Assembly (NCBI GenBank): GCA_008638375.1
Contig: CM018031.1
Location: 10,258,062-10,322,061, forward strand
Source of the DNA: Nyssa sinensis
Lineage: Eukaryota; Streptophyta; Magnoliopsida; Cornales; Nyssaceae
Reading direction: 5' to 3'
Length of the DNA stretch: 64,000 nt
Of the stretch, positions 47,621 to 60,480 are shown in pieces (position 1 is the first letter of the stretch; each line of letters starts with the position of its first letter). Below the pieces are notes generated by a model. It made no database searches. It was not told the DNA's origin and worked only from the letters and a program-made list of their open reading frames with translations. A program made the position numbers and the translations under genes.

Positions 47621-50041
47621 TAAGCATCATCTCTACGGAAAAACACTACCAGGCGTTACTGCGGTGGCTCTCTGCGCTAATATTGGATACATCATCTGCG
47701 CCAAAAGAAATCAAGGGTACCGTTATTCGATCCGTTGTTGGAAACTGCCTTTTTTTTGGTTACCAGATTATTTTGGTTTGAATATTTTCGATTTTGTTTG
47801 ATATTAGTAGACTTCTATAGTATATAGATTCCATATATGATGTCCGTTGTGTCAGTCCTCAATTGATTTGGGAAGCAGCTTCTATGTGCATAGAGTTCCT
47901 TTTGCCACTTTATATTGTTGGTATCCCCAATATATCTTTCTATGAAAAGAAGAAAAATATTATGTATAACAGAATGTTTAAATAATTTTTTCCATCCCTA
48001 ATGGTTTCACATATATTTAAATAATTTTTGGTTATATTATAGCTTTTACAACTCAAAATATTTTATATCTCATCTAATTTTTCAAAAAAAAAAAGAAAAA
48101 TCAAAATAAAGAAAATCTGTTATCTCTTTTGCAGTAAGGGTATTAAGGATTCCCTACAACCAAAAAATTGTTTAAAAAGTTATAATAAAAAAATAAAATT
48201 AAGAATGTCATTTTGATTTACTAAAATAATATCAATGGTCCCTACAACAAATTCTTTATTATATGGATAAATGTTTGCTTATAACTGCTGGTGTGTATTT
48301 TGCCTGAACTATTAGATGTATATATGCACCATGCTAATGATTGAGACTGAAGAAACTACTTTATTTTTTATTTTTTTATGTTCTTGTGCTGTGAAATAGA
48401 TTTATGGTTTCTCGATCTTCCTCATCTTGAAGATTAAGTCACATGTCTACTTTGATTTTGCGGGACAAGCAGCTAATTTTTCACAATTGTTTACAACTCA
48501 ATTGATTTTCTATTTTTTGTGGAAATAGTCATTCTTGTTAATAGAATGAACTTGAAAATGACCTTTCCATTCTTGAGTCATTCTACTTACCAAACATGTG
48601 CTTAAAAGAATAACATTAATTAGAAGAAAAAACAGGTGTTCTTCTCTTTTTCTTATTTAAATAACCAGAGAAGAAATAGATAGTAGAATTAAATTTGAAT
48701 ATATATGTTGGTCATGATTGATGGAATTAAAAAGAGCAGTGTTTCAAAATTTATCTTAAATGAGGTGCGGACATTACATTGGTTGCATGTTGACAATGAT
48801 ATGCAGTCATTATATTCTCCCAAACAATATGTTGCCAGAATTTCCTATAAATGTCACTCTCCAGTGAAATAAATTTAGTGGATTTAAGTTTTTTATATTC
48901 TATATTCTTTCTTTTCTTGCATTGATTTTTTAAAACTGGTGGGCGATTTATTGGTGGCCTGATGGATGATGGGTTCCACTTTTTATTAGAGGATTGACTA
49001 AATTAAATATGTTGAGACCTAAAACATTGCTAGAAGGACAAGAGAAGTTAGATTAAGCTTCATTCATTCAACAGTTTTTTTCCTTGAATGCTTTTAGGCA
49101 GCCTGATGGCTATGTTTGATGGAGAAATACCAAGTCAAAACATCTTCTCCTTGTAGCTCATATAAAAGTCTTACAACAACTCCTCATAGGAATAGGAAGG
49201 TTTTGCTTTCAACTTTCAAAATCAAAAGTTTAGAGAAGTAGGTGCCCGTTTAATTCAACGGTATAAAAATGTTATTTAAATTAAGAAATTATGTAAAAAT
49301 GATGTTTGAATTAAGTATTTGAGTATTTGGGTGAACAATTAAAAAATATTTAACAACTATAAAATTGAGACATTCATGACCAACTTAATAAAAAAATTAT
49401 ATTTATTAGCTTAACCCAAACCCCACTTAGCGCTTGTTAGGCTAGTTTTGGGCGTTCGAAAATAGCGTCGTGGGGAGAAAGCTTCTCTTCGTTGTTTTGG
49501 TTAGAACACTGATTTTTTTACTTTCAAAATGCTATGCCAAACAAAACTTCAATGAAAAAAATTGTATTTAATAATTGCAATTTGAAATTCTATTCTAAAC
49601 TATTTCAAAATTAATTAAGTATGATTAAAGAGTTGAAAACACATTAAATGTATTCGAAAAACTAATTCAAACATAGCCTAAATCATTATGCCAATGGTCA
49701 TGACAGGAATTAATTAGTCCTTCAACCCTCTGAATTGAGAAAGTGAAATTTTGGCCTAGAATCCCTTTCAAAGGTATCTTATTATCCTCCCATATTCTGA
49801 TTTGCTTTAAAAAATTCACAACCTGCAAGGAAATTCTTGCAGCACCACAAAGTTTTCCAAATTCTTACTGTAAGAAATTACAAAGTGTCGACATTTTTGT
49901 AATTTATTGTGGTTTCTGTGGGCTATGACAATATTCTTGCCCACCGTAAGAACCAAATTATTGATGGGATTGATATCACTAGTTCAGAATCTTAAATTGC
50001 CCGCTTTGGAGCATACTAATTGATTACTTCTTATTGTGGTA
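47621..50041 (+). other. Probable 5' UTR intron of the CACTA transposase gene
   Basis: AT-rich DNA with no recognisable coding content. The frames at 47604-47801 and 49743-49928 have no motif. Assigned as intron from the candidate donor and acceptor only. Confidence 0.4.
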
Positions 50042-50051
50042 GGGATCAAAC

Positions 50052-53000
50052 ATGGATAAGAGCTGGATGAAAGTTCCGGGTAGACATTTGCCTAGTTACA
50101 TGAAAGGAATTAGAGACTTCATTGAGTATGCACGTCCGAGTGCAGATAAAGGCAATAGGATTAAATGTCCATGTAGGAAATGCAACAATAGGTATTATGA
50201 ACCTATTAATGTAGCTAAAGCACATTTGGAGTTGCATGGAATGGACAAGAGATACACCCGATGGGTATTTCATGGCAAAGATCATGAAGTTATGACTGTA
50301 GATAATGAAAGTAGTCGTGATGCTTCTAGTGAGCAAGGTTGTGATGGATTGAGGGAAATGTTGGAAAACGTATGTGCAGGAAGAATTGATGTTGACAGCA
50401 ATGTGCAAGGGGAAACAAGTAGTAGTCATGATCATTCTAATGTAGAGGGGGAGGAGCCACAACCATTTGATGCATTTTCAACTGATTTGCATATGCCACT
50501 TTACCCAGGTTGTAAAAACTTCTCAAAATTAGAGTTCCTTGTGAAGTTGATGCATGTAAAAACGATCAATGGTTGGAGTAACAAATCATTTGATATGATT
50601 TTGGAATTGATTAAAATGGCACTACCTACTGGTGAGACGCTCCCGAAGTCAAATTATGAGTGTAAGAAGTATATGCGTGAACTAGGTCTTGGTTATGTAC
50701 CTATACATGCATGCAAATATGATTGTGCATTATTTTGGGGAGAACACGAAAATGAAATTGAATGTCCGCGATGTGGTGAGCCGAGGTATAAAGTTAATGC
50801 CGATAAAAGTAAGAAGATTCCTCAGAAGGTATTACGATATTTTTCGTTGAAACCTAGGCTACAAAGGTTGTTTATGTCAACAAAAACGGCTGGAGATATG
50901 AGATGGCACAAAGAAAAACGACTTTCACAGGATAAAGTTCTAACACATCCGGCAGACAGCCTGGCTTGGGAGGAATTTGACAAGGAACATCCTTGGTTTG
51001 CGCAAGATCCTCGCAATGTCCGACTGGGCATCGCGAGTGACGGGTTCAATCCATTTGGGGACATGAGCAACGCTTACAGCATGTGGCCTGTGTTGGTTAT
51101 TTCTTATAATTTGCCGCCTTGGAAGTGTATGAAAGAGCCCTTCCTTTTCATGTCACTATTAATCCCTGGTCCAAAATCACCTGGAAATGACATAGATGTG
51201 TATCTGCGTCCATTGATAGATGAGTTGAAGGAGTTATGGGAGAACGGCATTAATACATATGATGTTGTAACAAGGCGGACCTTTCAGTTGCATGCAGCGG
51301 TGTTATGGGCTATTAACGATTTTCCTGCATAGGGAAATTTGTCAGGTTGGAGCACAAAAAGGGTATATGGCATGTCCAATTTGTAATAAGGATGCTGGAT
51401 CGATGTATTTAAAGAATGGAAAAAAGATATGTTTCATGTGTCATCGTCGTTTCTTGCCAAGAATGCATAGTTGGAGAAGACGTTACAAGGATGACTTTGA
51501 CGGAAAAAATGAAAGTAGGTTGGGACCAAAGCATTTGTCTGGGGACGACGTGCTTGCACAATTGGAACATCTCCAACCTAACCTATTTGGAAAGGGACCA
51601 ACAAATAATAAAAGAAAGCGTACCGATGTAGAGTTGAATTGGTCAAAGAGGAGCATATTTTTTGAATTATCATATTGGCGAACTCTTAAGCTTCGACACA
51701 ACCTGGATGTTATGCACATCGAAAAAAACATTTGTGAGAATGTGTTGGGAACATTGCTAAACCTGGATGGGAAAACAAAAGATAACATCAAAGCGCGCAT
51801 GGATTTGGAGGTAATGGGCATACGAAAGGAATTGCATTTGATAGCAAATGGTGATAAATTCATTATACCACCTGCATGTTACACATTATCAGCTAATGAG
51901 AGAAAGAGTTTTTGTGCTTGGATTAAAGATGTGAAGTTTCCAGAAGGATTTGCTTCTAATATTTCTCGATGTGTGAATGCAACAGACGGTAAAATATCAG
52001 GTATGAAAAGTCATGATTGTCATGTTTTTTTGCAACGATTGCTCCCAATCATTATACGTGGATATTTTGAGGATAAAGTTCGTACTTCATTAATTGAATT
52101 GGGGTTGTTCTTTAAGGAGTTGTGCTCAAAGACATTGAAGAGGCAGTTGTTAGATAAGATGGAAATGGACATAATTGTCATACTTTGTAAGTTGGAGCAA
52201 ATATTTCCACCGGCATTCTTTGATGTTATGGTCCACTTGGCTGTTCATTTGCCACATGAGGCAAAACTTGGTGGACCTGTCCAGTACCGATGGATGTATC
52301 CCATTGAAAGGTAATGTGATAATTTAAAATATGTATGATAAGATTTTTGGTGGTAGAAGTCTAATTTTTAATTGTTAACAGATTCTTACGGACATTAAAG
52401 CAATATGTGCGCAACAAAGCACGTCCCGAAGGATCGATTGCAGAAGCATACATTGACAGTGAATGCCTTGCATTCTGTTCAATGTATATAGATGGTATTG
52501 AAACAAAATTCAATCGTGTAGAACGGAATTATGATGGAGGTCAATGGCAACAATCTACGCATTCAGTTGTTGCATTTGGAATGGCAGTTCGACCAATGGG
52601 TTCAGGATCATATGAATATATAGATATAGCAGAATATGAGAAAGTGAATTATTACGTGCTGAATAATTCTCTTGAACTCGCTTCATATCGCAAGTAAATT
52701 AACTATGTCCCACTACTACGTACAAATAAGTTTTCATTTTGGATAGAATGCACAGTTGACAATTTGAATAATATGCGCTACACATGTAGGGCGCACATGG
52801 CAATGCTAGAAGCTGAAAGCATGGTTAATGTCCAATAAAGGCATGCAAAACAATTTGCTCATTGGTTTCAAACACATGTAAGTTTTCATGTACTTGGTTA
52901 TGAAGTGTAGTCTTTTTTATTACGGATGAATCTTTTAATCTTGATTATGTATTATTTTTTTATATATATAGATGGAACTATTGCGCCAACAGAAAGCTGT

Positions 53001-53793
53001 GGAAGCTAATGACGACTTATATTCGTTGGCTTGTGGTCCTGATAAACGAATTACGCGGTACACTGGTTGTATCGTGAATGGTTTCAGGTTTCACACAATT
53101 CAACGTGAAAAGTATCGTCAAACTCAAAATAGTGGCGTGGTTGTGACAGTGTATGAAGGTGATAAGGAGATCCAATATTATGATGTGCTAAAAGATATTA
53201 TTGAACTAAGTTACTGCTTTGATAATCAAATTTTTTTGTTCAAGTGTGATTGGTGGGATGTTGGGAACAAAAAGACTGGAATACATACAGATTCATATTG
53301 CACAAGTGTAAATATGGCTCGAACACGGTATGCTAATGATCTTTATGTGTTAGCCTCGCAAGTCAAACAAGTATTTTACCTTAAGGATGCGAAATTTCGG
53401 GGTAATTGGTATGTTGTTGATTTGGTTAAGCCAAGAAACATTTACGATTTCTTAGAGGTAAACGAGGAAGATAATGGATTAGTGGAGTGTGATGTATTCC
53501 AAGAAGAGGAACAATCAGCATATTATGAGGATTTGCAACGTCATCGATCTTTTGAAGGTATTGATAATGAAAATGATGGCAGTGCGATCGGATCATCATC
53601 TCGGATTAGGACTGACATTGAAGCTTTTCAAGTTGACACTTTACAGGTTGTCATCAATGTGGAGTCAAATCAGACAGATGCTACTTTCATCAATGATGAT
53701 ACAAGTGATGAAGATGACGATACATTGATAGATTATTGTAATGATGAAGAAGATCAGTTGTCAACTCATGATGATACAGATATAGATGAGTGA
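50052..53793 (+). pseudogene. TNP2-type CACTA transposase, disrupted
   Basis: Exons 50052-52311, 52382-52693, 52790-52877 and 52972-53793. The start MDKSWMKVPGR opens a Transpos_assoc domain (aa 1-80, with cysteines CPCRKCNN). Then come the Transposase_21 core (YPGCKNFSKLEFLVKLMHVK, CPRCGEPRY, ASDGFNPFGD, NDFPA, HNLDVMHIEKN), a DUF4218 region to LELASYR and a DUF4216 region (FHTIQREKYRQTQNSGV, FLFKCDWWD). An acidic tail ends DDTDIDE. Lesions: TAG at 51330-51332 where the family has Tyr (FPA-Y-GNLSGW), an extra A in the run at 51356-51360 that shifts frame, and TAA at 52836-52838 where Gln is expected. Known role: it cuts and joins at CACTA ends. Few lesions suggest recent loss. Confidence 0.9.
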
Positions 53794-54555
53794 TGGAGAG
53801 AAAGTGAAATGTAAAAACACTAATTTTGGAATGTAAATATATTGCAGCTCCATATGTTTTTCATGATTCTCTCCCTAATTTTATTCTATTGATCTCATGA
53901 CTATAGGGAACTTAAAAAAAAAATTGTTATCTGTTTTGTTGAAAAACCATTGTGATTCTGTATAGGTAACAGACTCTGATTATGTTATGTTTAGTACCCT
54001 GGCATGGAGTAATTATCCAGTGGTGTGACGGTCAATCCCTTATCCTAAATGGTCTCCTGAAATTGGCTCCCTCCCTTGGGCTTTGCAAACTTAACCTCAA
54101 TATTATTATTATTATTTAATTTTATAACCTAGTATATTAGAACTAGGTTATATGCACTGGTAGCCTCTGTTTATGTCATCTGGAGTGAAAGAAATGGTTG
54201 TCTCTGGAGGAAAGGATATCAAACTGCAGCTCCATATGTTTTTCATGATTCCTCTTCTCCCTTCCTAAACCAAAGGCTACTTCAGTGTTAAACTGTGACT
54301 AAAAGGACAAGTTTGTGGGTGACATGAATGTGATATTTAGCTAACTATTATATTGCAACAGTTAGTATTTGCCCCCATAGTAGACTGTTAGTATCAGTCC
54401 ATTTAATAATTCCTAAACTGTTGGTTTCTTCCTCTGTTGTCTCTTTGTTGTTTGAGTTGTTTGAATAGAGAGCAACTTTATTGTTTGAATAGAGAGGTCT
54501 TGAATTTTGACATGTAACTCAAAAGTTTATTAATGGGGCAGCATTCCTTATTGGC
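53794..54555 (+). other. Spacer between the two CACTA genes
   Basis: Contains a 27-bp exact duplication (53843-53869 and 54225-54251) and, between the two copies, a LINE C-terminal scrap at about 54148-54206. The promoter of the second gene may lie here; no TATA box was clear. Confidence 0.5.
54148..54206 (+). pseudogene. Small LINE C-terminal fragment
   Basis: One frame reads ALVASVYVIWSERNGCLW, the WxERN block that closes the zf-RVT region of plant L1 elements. Short, so tentative. Confidence 0.45.
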
Positions 54556-56103
54556 ATGGCCTCAACACAAGGTGATGGTGCTTCCTCGAACTCAATGGCT
54601 GCCACATCAAGTTCTCAAAATCAGGGTAATATTCGAGTTAAGTTTGATTAATATTTTTTACTTTCTATATATTTTACACTTTCTACTTATGATTATATTT
54701 CATTTTTCTTGTACAGGTTCTACCTCTACAAGGAGAGGCCGTGGGAGGGCCAAAAATAACAAATTGAGGTCATACGCTGAACTCACGGGAGGAAAGCCTA
54801 CTATTGTGATACCACCCGACCTCACTCAACCGGTCGGACATAACTTGCACATGTTCAAGGCTGAGCTAGGCATAATTTGCCGATGCTATGCACCAATTAC
54901 TGCAGCCACGTGGAAGGAGATGGAAGATTTTCAAAATACAACATTACGCGTTCGACTTGAGGTATGAACTGATTACAAATATCTTTGCTGTGAAGAATAT
55001 ATGATATAAATGAAATACGTTAATTAACTTTAAATTGAGTTTGGTGGTTGTTTTGACATGCTGTCATAGAATTTCAAATTAGTTTTATTTGCCTTGTTTT
55101 GTGTTTTATTACTCAAAAGTATACTTATCTAGATTATAACTGTTTTTAGTAGATTTCATTGTCTTTCTATTATAGCAAAATGTGAGAAAAAAAATATATA
55201 TTTGTAAAATTTTGGTCTTTTGTAAATTAACTCACCCCAAAATATCTTTACTCTTCATTTCTCTTTTGTTGCAGAGGAACAAGTTTGGTGGCCAGCCCAT
55301 TGAATGGGCACACCAACTTTTTCTATTCTCTTTCTTTCTCTTTTGTTGAAAATTCCCAAAATGGCTCTTGGAAATGGGAGTTAGTAGCAGATTTTTTTTC
55401 CTTTCAGCTACCAAAAACAAGTGGTTTAATGTGTTTTGAGTAACAAATTAATAGATGCTTCAAACTGAACAATTTTAAAGTGAAAATGGCTGGTCTGTGC
55501 ACTTTTTCAAGAATCAACTCAACTCTGCACCCTTATGCTTGTGTAAAATAACCATAAAAACAAAAAGTCTCGATTTATCATCTGATCACGCAACACAAAG
55601 TCATTATGGCTGGTAAGTTCATAAAAAAAAAAAAAAATGTTTGTTCTCTCAGCTTGTGAGAAAAGGGTTGACAAACAAGTGGATGGCTGATTGCAGTTAT
55701 ATCTTTTACTACTAATGTTATGGTCAAATCTTGATTAAAATTAGATCAGCATGTTTCTAGTTTCTTGATAGCCCTTCTTCTTCCCATGATTTGTTCTGTC
55801 TTTGATCTGAATTAGCAAAAAAATTATTCCGTTTTGACCCTTTTTAATTTAACTGATGTCTGGTTCAAACCTCATTGATTATTATATATGAGAAAATATA
55901 CATCTCTGTTCTTAGATATTTCTTATACTGGAATCAATTTAATAGAAACATGTTATACATCCATATTTTTTTTTATAAAAAATGTTATTATCCAAAATGA
56001 TGCAGGGGCAGTGATGTTTCCAAAATCACAACACACTTTGATATTGCTTTCATTTTAAGGTGATTGGGAGCCAACAAACCACACTGTTCTGTATCAGAAA
56101 TCC

Positions 56104-56121
56104 TGTGTGTGTGTGTGTGTG

Positions 56122-56179
<58 letters not shown>
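56104..56179. repeat. (GT)n(AT)n microsatellite
   Basis: About 9 GT units then about 26 AT units, in intron 2 of the second CACTA gene. Confidence 0.95.
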
Positions 56180-56181
<2 letters not shown>

Positions 56182-56559
56182 CATTACCCAATTTGATAAT
56201 TCACAGAAGAAGAAAAAATTAATTCAGAATGCATGGACAGTCCTTGAAAAACTGATTAATTCAGAATCCAAGAAGTGTTGCTTTTTACAATGTGGAAGAC
56301 AACCATAAATTTGGGGAGCCCAGTCTTGTTGTACATTACTTCTAGTGTTGATATGCTAGTATAAGGTTTTAACGAATGGCATAAATTCATTTCAGCATCA
56401 CCTTATGCTCTTATTTCAATTAATATCAACATTCATTCATTCTTGTTAGTTCTTCAAATACATTGTAGCAGAACTTACACTCACTCACCCATTTTCATAC
56501 TCGCACTATATTACATATAAATGAACCATGGGGATATTTTTTGCTGTGCTTACCTCAGA

Positions 56560-56735
56560 ATAGATACAATATATGAGATCAGAAAAAATACAATAGATCA
56601 AACATAGATCAGATCAAAACAGAATCAATATATCAGATATAGATCAGGTTAGAATAGATACAACAAAACAGATATAGGTTAGATCAGAACAAATACAACA
56701 TATCAGATATAAATCATATCAGAACATAAGAGATA
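56560..56735. repeat. Degenerate tandem repeat
   Basis: At least four loose copies of ATAGATCAGATCAGAACA-like and CAGATATAGATCAG words with spacing of about 45-50 bp, in intron 2 of the second CACTA gene. Confidence 0.7.
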
Positions 56736-57700
56736 CCACAAATCATGCATTGCAAATTGTTACATTTTGATTTTCTGTAAAAGACTTTTCCTGCTTTATC
56801 AGTTGTTGAGTGTCTTTCATTTTTTCTAAAGTTACGGTGAAACAAATATGTTTAAGAATAAAGACTTGGAAAGAGAAGAAATATGAGGATAGAAAATAAG
56901 CATTGTCCGTGTATAAATATAAGTTGTTGCAAGGGAGAACAATTGCACCTGGCAAATAGTTGTAGCAAAAGAGAGATCTGTTGAATTGACAGGAAGAAAA
57001 AAAAAAGTGTAGGCCTTTTGGAATGATTTTGGCCGTTGGATTGTTTCAATCATTTCCAATCATTTGAACGGCAGGCTGCTAAAGAATTTGAAAAGGTCAA
57101 AATTCGAGAAAATGTATAGCAAACCATTAGAGGATTATCTCTATTATGTATGTTATTTCTGTCTTGGCATAAAAGGTTCTTTACTGTTGTTCTGAACTTA
57201 AGATTTTCAAGATCTATTCCCACCTCATTTTTTTTTAACTGTACCTGGATCAAGACTGTCCAGTCCAGTCCACAGGTATTAATAATTGTACTCTAAATAA
57301 TTGAAATAAGACTCTATTAAGTTGAGTTGACTAAAGTGTATTTTTTTTTTATCTCCTATGTTATTAGTTGTAAAAATACATCAACAGAGATTATTTTATC
57401 TATTTCTCGTTATGTTCTTGCATATCCATAGTCTACTTTGTCTAAACTAATGTATCAGCTATTTGCTCCTTCAACTTTCATTTGTAGGAGGTATTCAACA
57501 TAGATTTTGAAAATATGCATATGAAATTTTGCATAGCTAAAATGGCTGCCAAAATTCTGAAAGAATTTCGGTATGAAATGCATGTTCACTACAACAAAAT
57601 GGTTGATGCCGGAGTTAATGTACGCTCACATCCTTTCCATGGCGTATCTCTAGATGACTGGGAAATTGTGTGCACCCGATTTGAGGGAAATGCTTTTAAG

Positions 57701-58652
57701 ATATCCTTTTTTAACGTCTCTCTCTTTTTTTTTTCATTTTCCTTTTCCTCTTTCTCACTAAATCAATGGTCTTGAATTGTTTTATCTTGAATTGTTTTAA
57801 GTAGAATGCCTATTTGTAGTTTTTGATCTTAATCTTGGTTATTTCTTTATATATATATATATATATATTTATTGAATATATGGCTTTGTATTTAGCTGGA
57901 TCTAGAATAAGAGGTTTCATAGAAAACAAAGAAAACAAGAGGTTTCTTTTTCTTTTCCTGCTGTTTTTTCTCTCTTTGGGTTTGTGCTTCTTCATGCTTT
58001 TTTGCACTGTTTTGTTGTTGTAGTGATGTATCACTTTTTCATTCTCTTTTTCATCAATATATTTTCTTCTTTGCTGATCAAAAAAAAAAAAAGATTGATT
58101 TCATTGCATGAATTTGCATTAGGGATATCAATTACCTAACAATAAACGCAAGTTTTGTCATTTTACAAGTCTCTATTAGAAGGAATGTGGAGATATCAAT
58201 TCATATAAAATTGAGAATTTTATAGAAACATATTTAAAAAAAAAAATTGGGAAACAAAAGCTTATCTGGGGTTGATTGTCATGAAAATTTTGTTTATCTG
58301 TTGTGATTTTAATGGTTTCTTTGCAAGCATGGGTGCTACATTCGAAACTGCAAAGAGTGGGATTGGGGTTGATTGTCATGAAATCGATTGTAGCAGTCAT
58401 TATGGCTGGAGTTTTGGGGATCTATGGGTTAATTATAGTTGTGATTATTAGTACGGGCATAAATCCTAAGGTGAAATTTTATTATTTTGTTTGATGGGTA
58501 TGCATATTTGTCATCTGGAGTCTGGACTCACTTGTGACCTTGTTGGTCTCTTTGTTGGGATGGTGATTGTTGTTGGTCTCTTTGTATTATTTTTTTTTTT
58601 TTATCTTTTCAAGACTCTCTTAAGAAAAATATATGCATTTTTTCATTTACAG
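57701..58652 (+). other. Probable U12-type AT-AG intron
   Basis: Exon 3 ends AAG and the intron begins ATATCCTTTT, an exact match to the U12 donor consensus ATATCCTTT. No GT donor lies nearby that keeps the frame. The intron ends ATTTACAG; using the AG gives the frame that continues the Transposase_24 domain, whereas the AC three bases earlier would break it. A weak branch-site match, TCTCTTAAG (58616-58624), lies about 28 bases before the acceptor. Length is 952 bp. It holds a LINE tail at about 57880-58092. Confidence 0.7.
57880..58092 (+). repeat. LINE 3' tail nested in CACTA intron 3
   Basis: Ends CATCAATATATTTTCTTCTT, then TGCTGATC and an A run of about 12, matching the endings at 44885-44910 and 42260-42300. 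The 5' boundary is uncertain. Confidence 0.55.
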
Positions 58653-59433
58653 GAAAGAAGTAAAAAAAATGCTGCAAACCGGGCACAACTTCAAGTAAAT
58701 CATCGTGGTGGGTCAAAACCATTTGTGCAATACCTCCATGAGACGGTATAATATCATTTTTCTTACTTTTTGTTTTGCCTTATCCTTGAGTAGACCATTG
58801 GTTAAGTTTAAATGAGGACTAATATCGATATTTGAATTATATAGCGTGATGCCTTGACACAACAATCTGTTGGCCAAATTGAACTATGGAGGATGACGCA
58901 TTTTAAAGAGGGCAAGGGTTGGGTCACGCCTCAGTCCCAACATGTCTATGTACGTATTTTTAATTGTAATTTTATATTCATTAATTGTAATAACTTGTCT
59001 CATTTATAATTATTGCAGGATAACATGATTAACCTCCAATCGCAGCCATCCATGGAGGGTAGTGAGGCATTGAGTGACGCAGGAAATATGTAGGCAAGTG
59101 TTGGGCACGAGGTCAGGATATGTGAAAGGTCTTGGCCATGGGAAGTTGGCTCCTCCTTCATCTTCATCCAGTCAGGGTGTTCAAATCAATGAGCTTCGTC
59201 GATTGTATGAAACTGAGAAACGACGCAACGAGGTTTTAGAAGAGAAAATGGAACAAATTAAGGAGACAATGAAGATTGAAGTGCAAGAACAAGTTCAAGA
59301 ACAAGTGCAAGAACGAGTGCAAGCAGAAGTTACAATGAGGATGCAAAGTATAGAGGAGCGTCATAGACAAATGGAGGCTGCAATGGAAGAGAGACAGAAA
59401 CGTATGGATGAATTTCTTACAATGTTTGGATAG

Positions 59434-59671
59434 TAAGATCATGGGAGCACATACAGGTAATATCAAGTCTAATTATTCATTATAAAGATTGAGTTGGTGT
59501 TGCATGAATGGGCAAAGGAAGAAACTTGTTACTGGTTGGGTTGGTGTTCCAAAGGAAATAATTATTATTTTTTGTTTTATGATATTGTATGATATTGAAT
59601 GGACAATTAATATATATCAATCATATTATAGGTTATGTATTTTGTTATTAGTCCTTAAAAGTTAAAGAGCA

Positions 59672-59702
<31 letters not shown>

Positions 59703-59777
59703 CTATGGAGAAATTTTGCCATGAATTGAAGTTCTTGTCTTTGTTAGGTGCATGGATGACATGACATGTACAAGAGT

Positions 59778-59822
<45 letters not shown>

Positions 59823-59892
59823 CACTTTTGTGTTCGATCAGGTTGTGTTGAAAAAATGATAACAGCAATGATTTTTTTCAAGTATTTAACTT
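59434..59892. other. 3' region of the second CACTA gene
   Basis: Non-coding, with (TA)n tracts at about 59675-59703 and 59779-59817. No other feature recognised. Confidence 0.6.
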
Positions 59893-60480
59893 TATATCCG
59901 ACAACAAATTTGCGTCGGAAATGAAATATAACCAATGAGTCGGAAATAATAAATTAAAAATATACGATTAATGCTGATGGTCTATGTGGTCGGAAATAAA
60001 TTTTTTTTTACTGACACTTTTTGAAGTCGGAAATAACATATGGTCGGAAATAAGGTTTTCCGACAATATATATGGTCGGAAATATAATTTTCACCGACTC
60101 TTAATATGCTCGGAAATAAGGTTTTTCCGACAATATATATGGTCGAAAATAATGTTTTATACCGACTATCTATTGTGTCGGAAATAAATTATTTCCGACG
60201 ACATATCTGGTCGGAAATAACTGTTTTTCCGACAACAGATATGGTCGGAAATAAATGGTTTTTCCGACTACATATATGGTCGTAAATAAATATTTATTCC
60301 GACGCTATAGATGGTCGGTAATAGTCGACTATTTCCGACTTTACACTAGTATCGTCGGTAATCTTGTTGTGACCAATTTATTACCGACTAAGTTGGGCGA
60401 CGCTTTGAATTGGTCGGAAATAAGTATTTCCGACGCTAAGGGCGTTATTACCGACGGCAGATGGTGTCGGAGTAAAGGCT
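59893..60480. repeat. Right subterminal repeat array of CACTA element
   Basis: About 590 bp with some twenty or more GTCGGAAATAA and TTTCCGAC words in facing pairs, like the left array (46661-47205). AT-rich spacers of 10-25 bp separate them. Confidence 0.9.

Larger units (their letters stand above)
54556..59433 (+). pseudogene. Transposase_24-type (En/Spm, Ptta) CACTA protein, frameshifted
   Basis: Six exons by frame: 54556-54625, 54717-54961, 57488-57700, 58653-58745, 58845-58949 and 59019-59433. The N-terminus is MASTQGDGASSN, followed by a basic STSTRRGRGRAKNNK patch. Middle exons carry the family core: FRYEMHVHYNK, GVSLDDWEIVC, SKKNAANRAQLQVNHRGGSK, then ALTQQSVGQIELWRMTHFK. The last exon has LGTRSGYVKGLGHGKL and a Glu/Gln-rich coiled coil (EVQEQVQEQVQERVQ) to the stop. 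Between 59050 and 59080 the reading frame shifts, and the first frame meets a TAG at 59092. Intron 3 (57701-58652) has AT-AG ends. Known partner role by analogy with TNPA: binding of subterminal repeats; not shown here. Confidence 0.8.

Noticed and set aside
47604..47801. Gene fragment captured by the CACTA element
   Set aside because: The 65-codon frame follows directly from the leader and does not resemble any family I know.
55988..56308. Frames with long IYIYIY runs
   Set aside because: Pure translations of the GT/AT microsatellite.
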